A model generated the notes under the pieces. That model was not told where the DNA came from. It did no database searches and was given only the letters and a program-made list of their open reading frames with translations. From positions 1 through 48,094 of the forward strand of contig CANSDP010000015.1 in NCBI GenBank assembly GCA_947645675.1: a stretch of DNA of 48,094 nt. The letters run 5' to 3'. The position numbers and the translations under genes were made by a program. The stretch comes from an uncultured Bacillota bacterium. Its GTDB lineage: Bacteria > Bacillota > Clostridia > Oscillospirales > Oscillospiraceae. Positions 16,358-24,315 of this stretch are shown piece by piece. Within the stretch, counting starts at the first letter, position 1. Each line of letters begins with the position of its first letter.

Positions 16358-16615
16358 CACATATGAAAAATGTGCGGAAAAGGACGAGTACCCGCCTCCG
16401 ATACGCGAAGAGAGCCGCCGTTTGGTGCGAGGCGGACGGGAGGGAGCGGCGAAAATCACCTTGGAGCAGGGGGCCGAACTCGCAGTAAGCCTCCCCGTCC
16501 GGCCCCCGTTACCGGGCCTGCCTTGAGTGGCCGGGCCCTTGCGTCCGGCAAGAAGAGTGGTACCGCAGAGGTTTTCGCCTTTGTCTCTTTGCAGAGACAG
16601 AGGCGTTTTTATTTT
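16358..16615 (+). ncRNA. T-box leader, isoleucine specifier (AUC)
   Basis: The leader senses uncharged tRNA-Ile. Stem I features are GGACGAGTACCCG (16381 on), the AGAGAGCC and TTGGTGCGAGGCGG elements, and a specifier loop GAAA-ATC-ACC with the Ile codon ATC at 16455-16457. The T-box core AGAGTGGTACCGC (16554-16566) supplies the UGGU that pairs with the tRNA end. An intrinsic terminator follows: 12-bp stem 16576-16587 with 16594-16605, then TTTTTATTTT. All parts are in canonical order. The specifier agrees with ileS, four genes downstream. Confidence 0.92.
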
Positions 16616-16633
16616 GGAAAGGAGTGGATGCGG

Positions 16634-17590
16634 ATGACCAATCTGGAAAAGATTCAGCTTTGCCAGGAGATTGTGGATTGGATTCAAGAGTATAGCAAGC
16701 GGCCCGCCTGCTATCTGGAGTTCAGCAAAGAGTCCTTCGGGATTGCGGACAGCCACCTGGGCGGAGTGCCCTATGTGCCCCGGGACGGCGAAATTCCAGC
16801 GGATGAGGATGGCAGTCAGCTCTGGCTGTGCGCCCAGATCAATTTTGCCCAGATGCCCCGTATGGACGGCTTTCCCGACCGGGGAATTTTTCAGCTCTTC
16901 GCCTCAGACTTTGACGCCGACGGCGGCTTTGGCTTTTATGCCGGAAACTGTGATGAGCAGAACGGCTGGCGGGCGGTCTACTATGAGGAGGTGGACGGCA
17001 CAGTCACCGAGGCGGAGTGCGCCGCCAAGATGGCCGTCCCCTGGGAGGAGGCCAGCAAAGAACACATGCCCCGCCCCGCCCACCAGTTCGACCTGAAGGA
17101 TATTGAGGAGGGTCATGCCGGCCTGTGGCGCATCCCCGCCCATCCGCTGAAGATATCCTTCCGCCCGGTGGTTCAGGATGTGATCGGTGACAACGATTTC
17201 CGCTTCGACGATCTCTTTGCCGCAGAGCTGGAGCGCCGCCTGCCCGGGGCCGACCCGAAGGAGTTCATGCCCTACGGCCTGCGGGACGAGACCGGCGAGG
17301 AGCGGGAAGCCCTGCGCCGCATCCGGGACCAAATCGAATCCGGGGGCTGCAAGCTGGGGGGCTACGCCTACTTCGAGCAGTATGACATCCGGGAGGACGA
17401 TGAGGACCAGGCCGCCTGGGACACCCTGCTGTTCCAGCTCCGCGACGACTTCACCGATTTCCCGGCGGGAGAGTTCCCGGAGATGGACCTGTATCTGGGG
17501 GGCTTTGGTGCGCTGAATATCCTGATCCGGCCCGAGGATTTGGCAAACCGGGACTTCTCTCGGGTGCTGGGCTACTGGGCCACATCGTGA
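16634..17590 (+). CDS. YwqG/DUF1963-like protein
   Basis: This is a soluble acidic protein of about 318 residues. GGVPYVPRDGEIP and LWLCAQINFAQMP near residues 35-70 are the hallmark opening of DUF1963 (YwqG). GIFQLFASDFDADGGF and LGGFGALNILIRPEDLANRDFSRV, near the C-terminus, also fit that family. Function is unknown. ATG 16634 is nine bases after AAAGGAG; an ATG six bases earlier is nearly on top of it. It is the first gene after the Ile T-box, so its expression should rise when isoleucine charging falls, together with ileS. Confidence 0.7.
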   Translation: MTNLEKIQLCQEIVDWIQEYSKRPACYLEFSKESFGIADSHLGGVPYVPRDGEIPADEDGSQLWLCAQINFAQMPRMDGFPDRGIFQLFASDFDADGGFGFYAGNCDEQNGWRAVYYEEVDGTVTEAECAAKMAVPWEEASKEHMPRPAHQFDLKDIEEGHAGLWRIPAHPLKISFRPVVQDVIGDNDFRFDDLFAAELERRLPGADPKEFMPYGLRDETGEEREALRRIRDQIESGGCKLGGYAYFEQYDIREDDEDQAAWDTLLFQLRDDFTDFPAGEFPEMDLYLGGFGALNILIRPEDLANRDFSRVLGYWATS

Positions 17591-17608
17591 TACAAGGAGG
17601 AGACCGCT

Positions 17609-18364
17609 ATGACCATAGACGAATGCCGGGAATATCTGCCCGAAGGCTGGATAGAGCCGATCCAGCAGGATCCGCTTCTGAAGGAAATTTTCGATGAGCA
17701 TGAGTATGACCTGGAGATGGAGGCGGTACCGCCCTTCCTGATCCAGGACCTGCGGGGCGGCAATCTGGAGCGTCTGCGGCCCATCCTGGCCCTCTACGGC
17801 CAGCCGGGGCTGGACATGCTCCAGGGGCTGCTGGAGATCGACGAGGCCAGCAAAGACACCGCCACCAGCACCACCCCTACCGGCCAGACCGCCTACGCCG
17901 CCTACTTCTTCGCCCGGTTCTCGGAGGAGAACAAACAGGCCGCCATCGACGCTGCCCGGACCTATGTCAAGGCCATCAACCGCATCTATGCGGAGGAATT
18001 TGACGAGGACCCGCCCCTGGACGAGGACGCGGAGATCGAATTTCTCTCCGGCCAGGAGGGCCGGGACTTTGAGGAGCAGGTCCGCCAGGCGTGGATTACC
18101 GGAGAGGGCATCCAGACGGTGGACCTGGACGACCTGACCGAGTGGTATCAGGAGGACCTGCAATACCGGAAGGGCTGCGAGGATATCGGGCTGCTGTCCG
18201 AAGCCCTGTACCACATCAGCTGCGACTACGACCTGTCCCATTATCTCCAGTGGCCTATGTACGACACCAAACAGGAAAACCCCTTCCGGGGGTACTTCGC
18301 CCTGTGGAAAATGGGCCTGCGCATCCACTTCCCCGCCCGGGACCGGGTGGTGCTGGTGGACTGA
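17609..18364 (+). CDS. Hypothetical acidic soluble protein (251 aa)
   Basis: I do not recognise this family. The product is highly acidic (runs such as EEFDEDPPLDEDAEIEF) and has no signal peptide or membrane segment. It is rich in aromatic residues towards the C-terminus (YHISCDYDLSHYLQWPMYD). AAGGAGGAG lies about seven bases before the ATG, and the gene sits 18 bases after the DUF1963-like gene. Position inside the Ile-T-box operon and a similar amino-acid style suggest it works with that neighbour. Codon use matches the surrounding genes, so there is no sign of recent transfer. Confidence 0.75.
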   Translation: MTIDECREYLPEGWIEPIQQDPLLKEIFDEHEYDLEMEAVPPFLIQDLRGGNLERLRPILALYGQPGLDMLQGLLEIDEASKDTATSTTPTGQTAYAAYFFARFSEENKQAAIDAARTYVKAINRIYAEEFDEDPPLDEDAEIEFLSGQEGRDFEEQVRQAWITGEGIQTVDLDDLTEWYQEDLQYRKGCEDIGLLSEALYHISCDYDLSHYLQWPMYDTKQENPFRGYFALWKMGLRIHFPARDRVVLVD

Positions 18365-18376
18365 ACGGGAACGCTT

Positions 18377-18424
18377 ATGGACATCAAAATTGTAGATAAC
18401 TGGCACGCGGAGCACTATGTGTAA
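18377..18424 (+). CDS. Possible 15-residue peptide or gene remnant
   Basis: A 16-codon frame reads MDIKIVDNWHAEHYV. It has only a poor ribosome site (GGGAACG). Its stop overlaps the AAGGAGGG of the next gene, so it could couple translation across the gap. It may equally be the stump of a lost gene or chance. Confidence 0.25.
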   Translation: MDIKIVDNWHAEHYV

Positions 18425-18438
18425 GGAGGGATCCTGTG

Positions 18439-18693
18439 ATGAACTGTCCAAACTGTGGAAAGGAAATGGAGCCGGGAGCCGTGTATTCCCCTCGCGGCTA
18501 CCTGTTTTGGACGCCCGAACAGGAGAAATTGAAAAATTTCCAACGTCCAAAGGATGCCGTGCGTCTGCGTCCCGTCGGAGACCACACCAAGTCCGCTTTT
18601 TCGCCCCAAGCCCTCTCCGCGCTTCCCCAGTACTCCGGTACGATTTGCCGGAGCTGTGGCGCCATACTATTTTCCTTTGAAAACAAAGAATGA
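18439..18693 (+). CDS. Small zinc-ribbon protein (DUF6487-like)
   Basis: This is an 84-residue protein. An N-terminal CPNCGKEME knuckle and a C-terminal CRSCGAI knuckle are the two halves of a zinc ribbon. Between them lies YSPRGYLFWTPEQEKL. Small proteins of this kind are usually annotated PF20097/DUF6487; a molecular role is not known. ATG 18439 is eight bases after AAGGAGGG; a GTG one codon earlier is also possible. It is the third gene in the Ile-T-box operon and is 28 bases from ileS. Confidence 0.7.
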   Translation: MNCPNCGKEMEPGAVYSPRGYLFWTPEQEKLKNFQRPKDAVRLRPVGDHTKSAFSPQALSALPQYSGTICRSCGAILFSFENKE

Positions 18694-18721
18694 CCACTTA
18701 CTATAAAAGGAGGAACACAAA

Positions 18722-21496
18722 ATGGACTACAACAAGACCATCAATCTGCCCAAGACCGACTTCCCCATGCGGGCGGGGCTGCCCGCCCGGGAGCCGGATA
18801 TGCTCAAGCGGTGGGCGGAGATGGACCTCTACCATGAGCTGCTGAAGAAGAATGAAGGAAAACCCCTGTACTCCCTCCACGACGGCCCTCCCTTCTCCAA
18901 CGGCGCCCTCCACATGGGCCACGCCCTGAACAAGTCCATTAAGGACTTCATGACCCGCGCCGCCGCCATGCGGGGCTACCTCACCCCCTATATCCCCGGC
19001 TGGGACAACCACGGGATGCCCATCGAGTCGGCCATCATCAAGCAGAACAAGCTCAACCGCAAGGCCATGTCCGTCCCCGAGTTCCGCACCGCCTGCCATG
19101 AGTTCGCCCAGCACTACGTGGACGTACAGCGGGAGGGCTTCAAGCGCATGGGCGTCATCGGCGACTGGGAGAACCCCTACCTCACCATGAACCCCGGCTT
19201 CGAGGCCGAGGAGGTCAAAATTTTCGGGGCGATGTACAAAAACGGCTATATCTACAAGGGCCTCAAGCCGGTGTACTGGTGCCCCCACGACGAGACCGCC
19301 CTGGCCGAGGCGGAGATCGAGTATCAGGACGACCCCTGCACCACCGTCTATGTGAAGTTCCGGGTGAAGGACGACCAGGGCAAGCTGGGGCAGTACGGTG
19401 ATATCTCGAAGATGTACTTCCTCATCTGGACCACCACCATCTGGACCCTGCCCGGCAACCTGGCCATTGCCCTCCACCCCCGGGACAGCTATGTGCTGGT
19501 GAAGGCGGACAACGGGGAGATGTATATCCTGGCCGAGGCCCTGCGGGACAAGGTGATGAAGGTGGGCGGCATTGAAAATTATGAGACTGTCGCCACCTTC
19601 ACCGGCTCCGACTTCGAGTATATGCTGGCCCAGCACCCCTTCCTGGATAAGACAAGCCAGCTGTGCACCGCCGAGTACGTCACCATGGACAGCGGCACAG
19701 GCTGCGTCCACACCGCCCCCGGCTTCGGCGCGGACGACTATGAGACCTGCAAGCGGTACAAGATCGAAATGGTGGTCCCCGTGGACGACCGGGGCCGCCA
19801 CACCGACTACGCCGGCAAGTACGCCGGCATGAAAACCGATGAGTCCAACCCGGTCATCCTGGCCGACATGAAGGAGAGCGGGGCCCTCTTCGCCAGCGAG
19901 GACATTGTCCACTCCTACCCCCACTGCTGGCGGTGCAAGCACCCCATCATCTTCCGGGCCACCCCCCAGTGGTTCTGCTCGGTGGAATCCTTCAAGGACG
20001 CGGCTGTGGCCGCCTGCGACGAGGTGCGCTGGGTCCCCGGCTGGGGCATCGACCGGATGAAGTCCATGATTCAGGAGCGGGCCGACTGGTGCATTTCCCG
20101 CCAGCGCCGGTGGGGCCTGCCCATCCCGGTGTTCTACTGCGCCGACTGCGGAAAGCCCATCTGCACCGACGAGACCATCGGGGCCGTGTCCAAGCTCTTT
20201 GGCGAAAAGGGGTCGAATGCCTGGTATGAGACCGAGGCGGCGGACATCCTCCCCAAGGACTTCGCCTGCCCCCACTGCGGCAAGTCCGCCGGGTTCACCA
20301 AGGAGGAGGACACCCTGGACGGCTGGTTCGACTCGGGCTCCACCCACTTCGCCTCCATGCAGAAGGACCAGGGCTTCTGGCCCGCCACCGTCTATATGGA
20401 GGGCCTGGACCAGTACCGCGGGTGGTTCCAGTCCTCCCTGCTCACCGCCGTGGGCGCGCTGGGCAAGGGGGCTCCCTTCAAGGAGTGCGTCACCCACGGC
20501 TGGACGGTGGACGGCGAGGGTAAGGCCATGCACAAGTCCCTGGGCAACGGCGTGGACCCTGCCGACATTTTTAAGAAGTACGGTGCGGATCTGATCCGCC
20601 TGTGGGCCGGCTCCGCCGACTACCATGTGGACGTGCGCTGCTCCGACGCCATCTTCAAGCAGCTGAGCCAGAACTATCTCAAATTCCGCAACACTGCCCG
20701 GTACTGTCTGGGCAATCTGGACGGCTTCGACCCCAACAACCTGGTGGGGCCCGAGGAGATGGTGGAGCTGGACCGGTGGGCGGTCACCAAGCTGAATCGG
20801 CTCATCGAGAAGTGCTTCGCCGCCTATGACAACTTCGAGTACCATGTGGTCTCCCATGCCATCAACGACTTCTGCGTGGTGGAGCTGTCCTCCTTCTATC
20901 TGGACATCATCAAGGACCGGCTGTACTGCGAGGAGAAGGACGGCCTCCTCCGCCGCTCCGCCCAGACCGCCCTGTTCCTGATTCTGGACACCATGACCAA
21001 GCTCTTCGCCCCCATCCTGGCCTTCACCTGCGACGAGATCTGGCTGGCGATGCCCCACCGTGAGGGCGACGACGGCCGGAACGTCCTGCTCAACGAGATG
21101 AACAAGCCCTTTGCCGATTACGCCCTGGACCAGGCTGCTATGGAGCGCTGGGAGGAGATCATCAAGACCCGGGACACGGTTAACGCCGCCCTGGAGCAGG
21201 CCCGGAACGAGAAGAAGATCGGCAAGAGCCTGGAGGCCAGGGTGACTCTGAAGACGGCCGACCCGGACCGTTTCCTTCTGCCCGAGATGGACGAGGACAG
21301 TATGGCGGACGTGTTCATCGTCTCCCAGGTATCCCTGGAAAAGGGCGAGGGTGCGCTGACTGTGGAGGTCGCCCCCGCTCAGGGCCAGAAGTGTGAGCGC
21401 TGCTGGAAGGTCCTGCCCACCGTGGGCTCCGACAGCAAGCACCCCACGCTCTGCCCCCGGTGCGCAAAGGTCGTGCCCGCCGTCGAGGTGGAGTGA
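18722..21496 (+). CDS. ileS: Isoleucyl-tRNA synthetase
   Basis: The enzyme charges tRNA-Ile in the cytoplasm and edits valine. At 924 residues it is a bacterial-type class Ia enzyme. The HIGH-type motif is GALHMGHALN (H64-H67). The CP1 editing domain includes WTTTIWTLPGNLA. FDSGSTHFASM and YRGWFQSSLL lead to the second signature, KAMHKS (K601-S606) in place of KMSKS. The C-terminus has the zinc ligands CERC and CPRC. AAAGGAGG lies eight bases before the ATG. It is the last obvious member of the Ile-T-box operon; the specifier codon agrees with its product. Confidence 0.97.
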   Translation: MDYNKTINLPKTDFPMRAGLPAREPDMLKRWAEMDLYHELLKKNEGKPLYSLHDGPPFSNGALHMGHALNKSIKDFMTRAAAMRGYLTPYIPGWDNHGMPIESAIIKQNKLNRKAMSVPEFRTACHEFAQHYVDVQREGFKRMGVIGDWENPYLTMNPGFEAEEVKIFGAMYKNGYIYKGLKPVYWCPHDETALAEAEIEYQDDPCTTVYVKFRVKDDQGKLGQYGDISKMYFLIWTTTIWTLPGNLAIALHPRDSYVLVKADNGEMYILAEALRDKVMKVGGIENYETVATFTGSDFEYMLAQHPFLDKTSQLCTAEYVTMDSGTGCVHTAPGFGADDYETCKRYKIEMVVPVDDRGRHTDYAGKYAGMKTDESNPVILADMKESGALFASEDIVHSYPHCWRCKHPIIFRATPQWFCSVESFKDAAVAACDEVRWVPGWGIDRMKSMIQERADWCISRQRRWGLPIPVFYCADCGKPICTDETIGAVSKLFGEKGSNAWYETEAADILPKDFACPHCGKSAGFTKEEDTLDGWFDSGSTHFASMQKDQGFWPATVYMEGLDQYRGWFQSSLLTAVGALGKGAPFKECVTHGWTVDGEGKAMHKSLGNGVDPADIFKKYGADLIRLWAGSADYHVDVRCSDAIFKQLSQNYLKFRNTARYCLGNLDGFDPNNLVGPEEMVELDRWAVTKLNRLIEKCFAAYDNFEYHVVSHAINDFCVVELSSFYLDIIKDRLYCEEKDGLLRRSAQTALFLILDTMTKLFAPILAFTCDEIWLAMPHREGDDGRNVLLNEMNKPFADYALDQAAMERWEEIIKTRDTVNAALEQARNEKKIGKSLEARVTLKTADPDRFLLPEMDEDSMADVFIVSQVSLEKGEGALTVEVAPAQGQKCERCWKVLPTVGSDSKHPTLCPRCAKVVPAVEVE

Positions 21497-21538
21497 GCGC
21501 CCCGGAGGGGCAACGAACGCTGTGAGGAGGAGATCGTT

Positions 21539-22351
21539 ATGAACATCAAGAAGCTTTCCGTCCTGTATTTCAGCCCCACCGGCGGGACGGAGAAAATCGC
21601 CCGGTATGTGGCCGGGGAGCTGGGCAAAAAACTGGGCCTGGAGCCGGAATATATCCCCTTCACCAAGCCCGCTGAGCGGGAGGGCGAGCGCCGCTTCGGC
21701 CCTGGCGAGCTGCTGGTGATGGCCTCGCCGGTGTACGCGGGCCGGCTGCCCAACAAACTGATGCCCGAGTATCAGGCCAAAATTTTCGGGGATGGGGCCA
21801 TCGCCCTGCCCATCTGCGTCTTTGGCAACCGCAGCCCCGACGAGGCCCTGCGTGAGCTGGCCCTGCTGCTGGAGGGCAACGGCTTCCAACTGGCCGGGGG
21901 AGCCGCCTTCGCCGGACGGCACGCCTTCTCCAATCGGGTGGGGGAGGGCCGTCCCGACGGGGACGACCTGGCCCAGATAGCCGATTTTGCCGCCAAAATC
22001 GCGGAGAAGCTGGCGGGGGAGGAGCTGCCCCTCCTGGAGCTGGACCGGGGCGAGATCGGGCCCTACTACACCCCCCTGAAGGCAGACGGCACCCCCGCCA
22101 AGTTTTTAAAGGCGAAGCCCCTCACCCACTGGGAGAAATGCTGCTACTGCGGGGCCTGCGCCCGGGCCTGCCCCATGGGCAGCATCGACCCCGAGACCAT
22201 GGACGCGGTGGGGCTGTGTATCAAATGTCAGGCCTGCGTCCGCAAGTGTACCCGGCGGGCCAAGTTCTTTGAGGACCCGGACTTTCTCTCCCATGTGGCC
22301 ATGCTGGAAGAGAACTACACCCGGCGGGCGGACAATCAGATCATGCTTTGA
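21539..22351 (+). CDS. EFR1-type flavodoxin/ferredoxin protein
   Basis: This 270-residue redox protein joins an N-terminal flavodoxin-like domain to a C-terminal two-cluster ferredoxin domain. The phosphate loop is YFSPTGGTEKIA, with ASPVYAGRLP and CVFGNRSPDEAL further on. The clusters are CCYCGACARACP and CIKCQACVRKC, two 4Fe-4S CxxCxxCxxxC motifs. It is likely a cytosolic electron carrier; its partner is not evident. GAGGAGGAG lies before the ATG, 42 bases after ileS, so it may be read through from the ileS operon. A terminator follows. Confidence 0.88.
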   Translation: MNIKKLSVLYFSPTGGTEKIARYVAGELGKKLGLEPEYIPFTKPAEREGERRFGPGELLVMASPVYAGRLPNKLMPEYQAKIFGDGAIALPICVFGNRSPDEALRELALLLEGNGFQLAGGAAFAGRHAFSNRVGEGRPDGDDLAQIADFAAKIAEKLAGEELPLLELDRGEIGPYYTPLKADGTPAKFLKAKPLTHWEKCCYCGACARACPMGSIDPETMDAVGLCIKCQACVRKCTRRAKFFEDPDFLSHVAMLEENYTRRADNQIML

Positions 22352-22354
22352 CCG

Positions 22355-22390
22355 AAAAAATTCTCCGGCCCCGCCGGAGAATTTTTTGTT
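22355..22390 (+). terminator. Terminator after the flavodoxin/ferredoxin gene
   Basis: A 14-bp perfect stem (22355-22368 with 22374-22387), GC-rich in the middle, ends in TTTTTTG. It closes the transcription unit that begins at the Ile T-box. Confidence 0.85.
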
Positions 22391-22443
22391 ACCTTTTGCC
22401 CCGCTGAGACGTAATACAGACAGAGGAACAAGGAGGTGAGCCC

Positions 22444-22899
22444 ATGGACCAGGCGCTGTTTGATCGGGTATATGAGACCTACGGCCCGGCGCTGTACCGC
22501 TTCTGCCTGCTGCAAATGAAAAACCCGGCGGACGCGGAGGACGTGCTACAGGACGTCTTTGTAAAGCGGCTGTATCAGGCCCCGAAGTTCAAGTCCCCGG
22601 AGCATGAGCGAAGCTGGCTCTACCAGGTGGCGCTGAACCTGTGCCGGGACCAGTGGCGGCGTTCCCGCCGGTCGGAGCTGCCCCTGGCGGCGGCGGCGGG
22701 GGTGTCCCTGCCCCCAGAGGAGCTGTCCCTGCTGGACCAGGTGTCCAACCTGCCGGAGAAGCAGCGCACCGTCCTGCACCTCCACTACTACCAGGGGTAC
22801 GGCCTCCAGGAGATCGCACGGCTGCTGGGCGTGACAGTGCCCACGGTAAAAATGCGGCTGAAGCGGGGCCGGGAGGCCCTGAGAAAGGAGCTTTTATGA
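22444..22899 (+). CDS. ECF-type RNA polymerase sigma factor
   Basis: This 151-residue sigma factor contains only regions 2 and 4. Region 2 includes YRFCLLQMKNPADAEDVLQD and SWLYQVALNLCRDQWRR. Region 4 includes LPEKQRTVLHLHYYQGYGLQ and EIARLLGVTVPTVKMRLKRG. The ribosome site AAGGAGGTGAG is near-perfect. The stop overlaps the ATG of the next gene (ATGA), a usual arrangement for a sigma factor and its membrane anti-sigma partner. The 54 bases upstream hold CGTAATACAGACAG, possibly an autoregulated ECF promoter, but I cannot confirm it. Confidence 0.93.
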   Translation: MDQALFDRVYETYGPALYRFCLLQMKNPADAEDVLQDVFVKRLYQAPKFKSPEHERSWLYQVALNLCRDQWRRSRRSELPLAAAAGVSLPPEELSLLDQVSNLPEKQRTVLHLHYYQGYGLQEIARLLGVTVPTVKMRLKRGREALRKELL

Positions 22900-24005
22900 A
22901 TCGGTATCACGACGCGATGGAGCGCTGCGCCCCCGACGAGGGCCTGCGGGAGCGCTTGGAGAAAGGCGTGCGCTCGGCCAGGCCAGAGCGGGCCCGGACC
23001 TACCGGCCCCGACGGAAAAAGACGGCTGTGCTCCTGCTGGCGGCCGTCCTCCTGCTGACCACCGGCGCTGCCACCATCTGGGACCCCCTGTTCGTCCGGC
23101 GCTTCGGACCCCAGGCGGCCCTGAGCGCCCTGGGCGGGGCGGTGTTCCAGGAGGTGAACGTCACCTCGGTCTGCGACGACGTGTCCCTGACGGTAACCCA
23201 GGCCCTGTGCAGCGACAGGACCATCCACTATATTCTGGAGTACCGCCTGCCCGACGGTTTCTCTCTGGGGGAGGGGGAGTATTTGAGTTCCCCCGGAAGG
23301 GACCTCTATTACGGCACCGGGGACTACACCTGGGAGGAGTTCAAGGCGGCGGAGGGGGATATCTGGCAAAACTACGACTGGTCCACCAACCTCTCCTTCG
23401 GCGACTACTTTGACCGGGACGGCTTTGTTCTGGGGCCTTATGATCTTACCCACAGCAAGGACGGAAACGGAAACACCAGCGGCAGCGGCCGCTCCAAGGG
23501 CTATGACCCGGAGACTAACACCATCACCTGGATGTTCAGCTACGACTTCAACACCGGCTGGGACCTGACCGAGCAGCCCATGACCATTCTGGTAACGCCC
23601 CCTTGCATCGAGACGGAGGACGGAACCCGGACCGCCGTCACCGACCACCCGGCCATTGTCACCTTCCAGCCCGCCTACGACGGACCCCAGGCCCGCAGCG
23701 GCGTTTTCCAGGAGGGGGACGTGAAGATCACCGCCACCCTGTCCACCTTCTCTCTGGCGCTGGAGGCCCAGGGCACGGACTACCCCTGGTATGATGACAT
23801 GGTGAAGGACACCCGGCTGGTCAAGGCGGACGGCTCCGAGCAGCCCGTTGGCCTGATGGGCTTCACCAACGGCGGCAGCGGCATTGCCGGTGTTGATTCC
23901 AGGAAAGCGGAAGAGGTCAGTACCACCGTCCACTTTATCCTCCTCACCGACATCAGCGAGTATACCGCCGTCCGCATGGGGGACTATGAGCTTCCCCTCA
24001 GCTGA
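22896..24005 (+). CDS. Membrane protein with DUF4179-like ectodomain, probable anti-sigma factor
   Basis: This 369-residue protein has a basic cytoplasmic N-terminus of about 42 residues, one membrane helix (about 43-61) and a large outer domain rich in beta-type segments. That topology and the four-base overlap with the ECF sigma gene point to an anti-sigma factor of the DUF4179 group common in gut Clostridia. The cytoplasmic part (MNRYHDAMERCAPDEGLRER) would hold the sigma factor. The signal sensed by the ectodomain is unknown. The last eight bases overlap a small convergent frame. Confidence 0.8.
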   Translation: MNRYHDAMERCAPDEGLRERLEKGVRSARPERARTYRPRRKKTAVLLLAAVLLLTTGAATIWDPLFVRRFGPQAALSALGGAVFQEVNVTSVCDDVSLTVTQALCSDRTIHYILEYRLPDGFSLGEGEYLSSPGRDLYYGTGDYTWEEFKAAEGDIWQNYDWSTNLSFGDYFDRDGFVLGPYDLTHSKDGNGNTSGSGRSKGYDPETNTITWMFSYDFNTGWDLTEQPMTILVTPPCIETEDGTRTAVTDHPAIVTFQPAYDGPQARSGVFQEGDVKITATLSTFSLALEAQGTDYPWYDDMVKDTRLVKADGSEQPVGLMGFTNGGSGIAGVDSRKAEEVSTTVHFILLTDISEYTAVRMGDYELPLS

Positions 24006-24231
24006 TCCTTTTTGGGGCGGTGAGGAGCAAAATCATAATGACCACGCCCAAGCTCACCACGAAGCGAAGGATATACCTTCGGAGTTCGTTTCCCGTCAGC
24101 CCCCCGTCTGATTGGGTATTTGCAAGAGGTTTGTGGGCCAGCCGCCTCCTATGCAGCAGCGCCGCCTCCCCTTCCGGGCCGGCCTGTCCATCATACCGCG
24201 AGCGCCGCGTTTTGCCAATTTCCGCTAACAA
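23998..24231 (-). CDS. Possible small membrane protein (77 aa)
   Basis: A minus-strand frame has a hydrophilic, Arg-rich first half and one clear membrane helix near the C-terminus (YILRFVVSLGVVIMILLLTA), ending PKRIS. It starts with TTG, with AAGGACGG as a weak ribosome site. It overlaps the end of the anti-sigma gene by eight bases and fills a gap that otherwise holds nothing recognisable. The helix argues for a real gene; the weak start argues against, and a shorter start near NELRRY is possible. Confidence 0.35.
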   Translation of the reverse strand: MLAEIGKTRRSRYDGQAGPEGEAALLHRRRLAHKPLANTQSDGGLTGNELRRYILRFVVSLGVVIMILLLTAPKRIS

Positions 24232-24243
24232 AGGCGGCCGTCC

Positions 24244-24272
24244 TTGATTTTTACAAATTCCAGTGCTATGAT
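24244..24272 (+). promoter_or_regulatory. Promoter of the DUF6882-like gene
   Basis: TTGATT (24244-24249), 17 bases, then TATGAT (24267-24272), about 43 bases before the ATG. Confidence 0.65.
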
Positions 24273-24315
24273 GACACAGAGATCCGACAAGTCCAAACTG
24301 GAAGGAGACCTTGTA

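Noticed and set aside
18701-21922. Minus-strand open frame of about 1070 codons opposite ileS, and similar long frames opposite pnp (8022-10001), sbcC/D and others
   Set aside because: They are complementary-strand shadows caused by the high GC third-position bias. The translations are rich in His/Gly/Gln/Val, without domains or ribosome sites, and conflict with clear genes.
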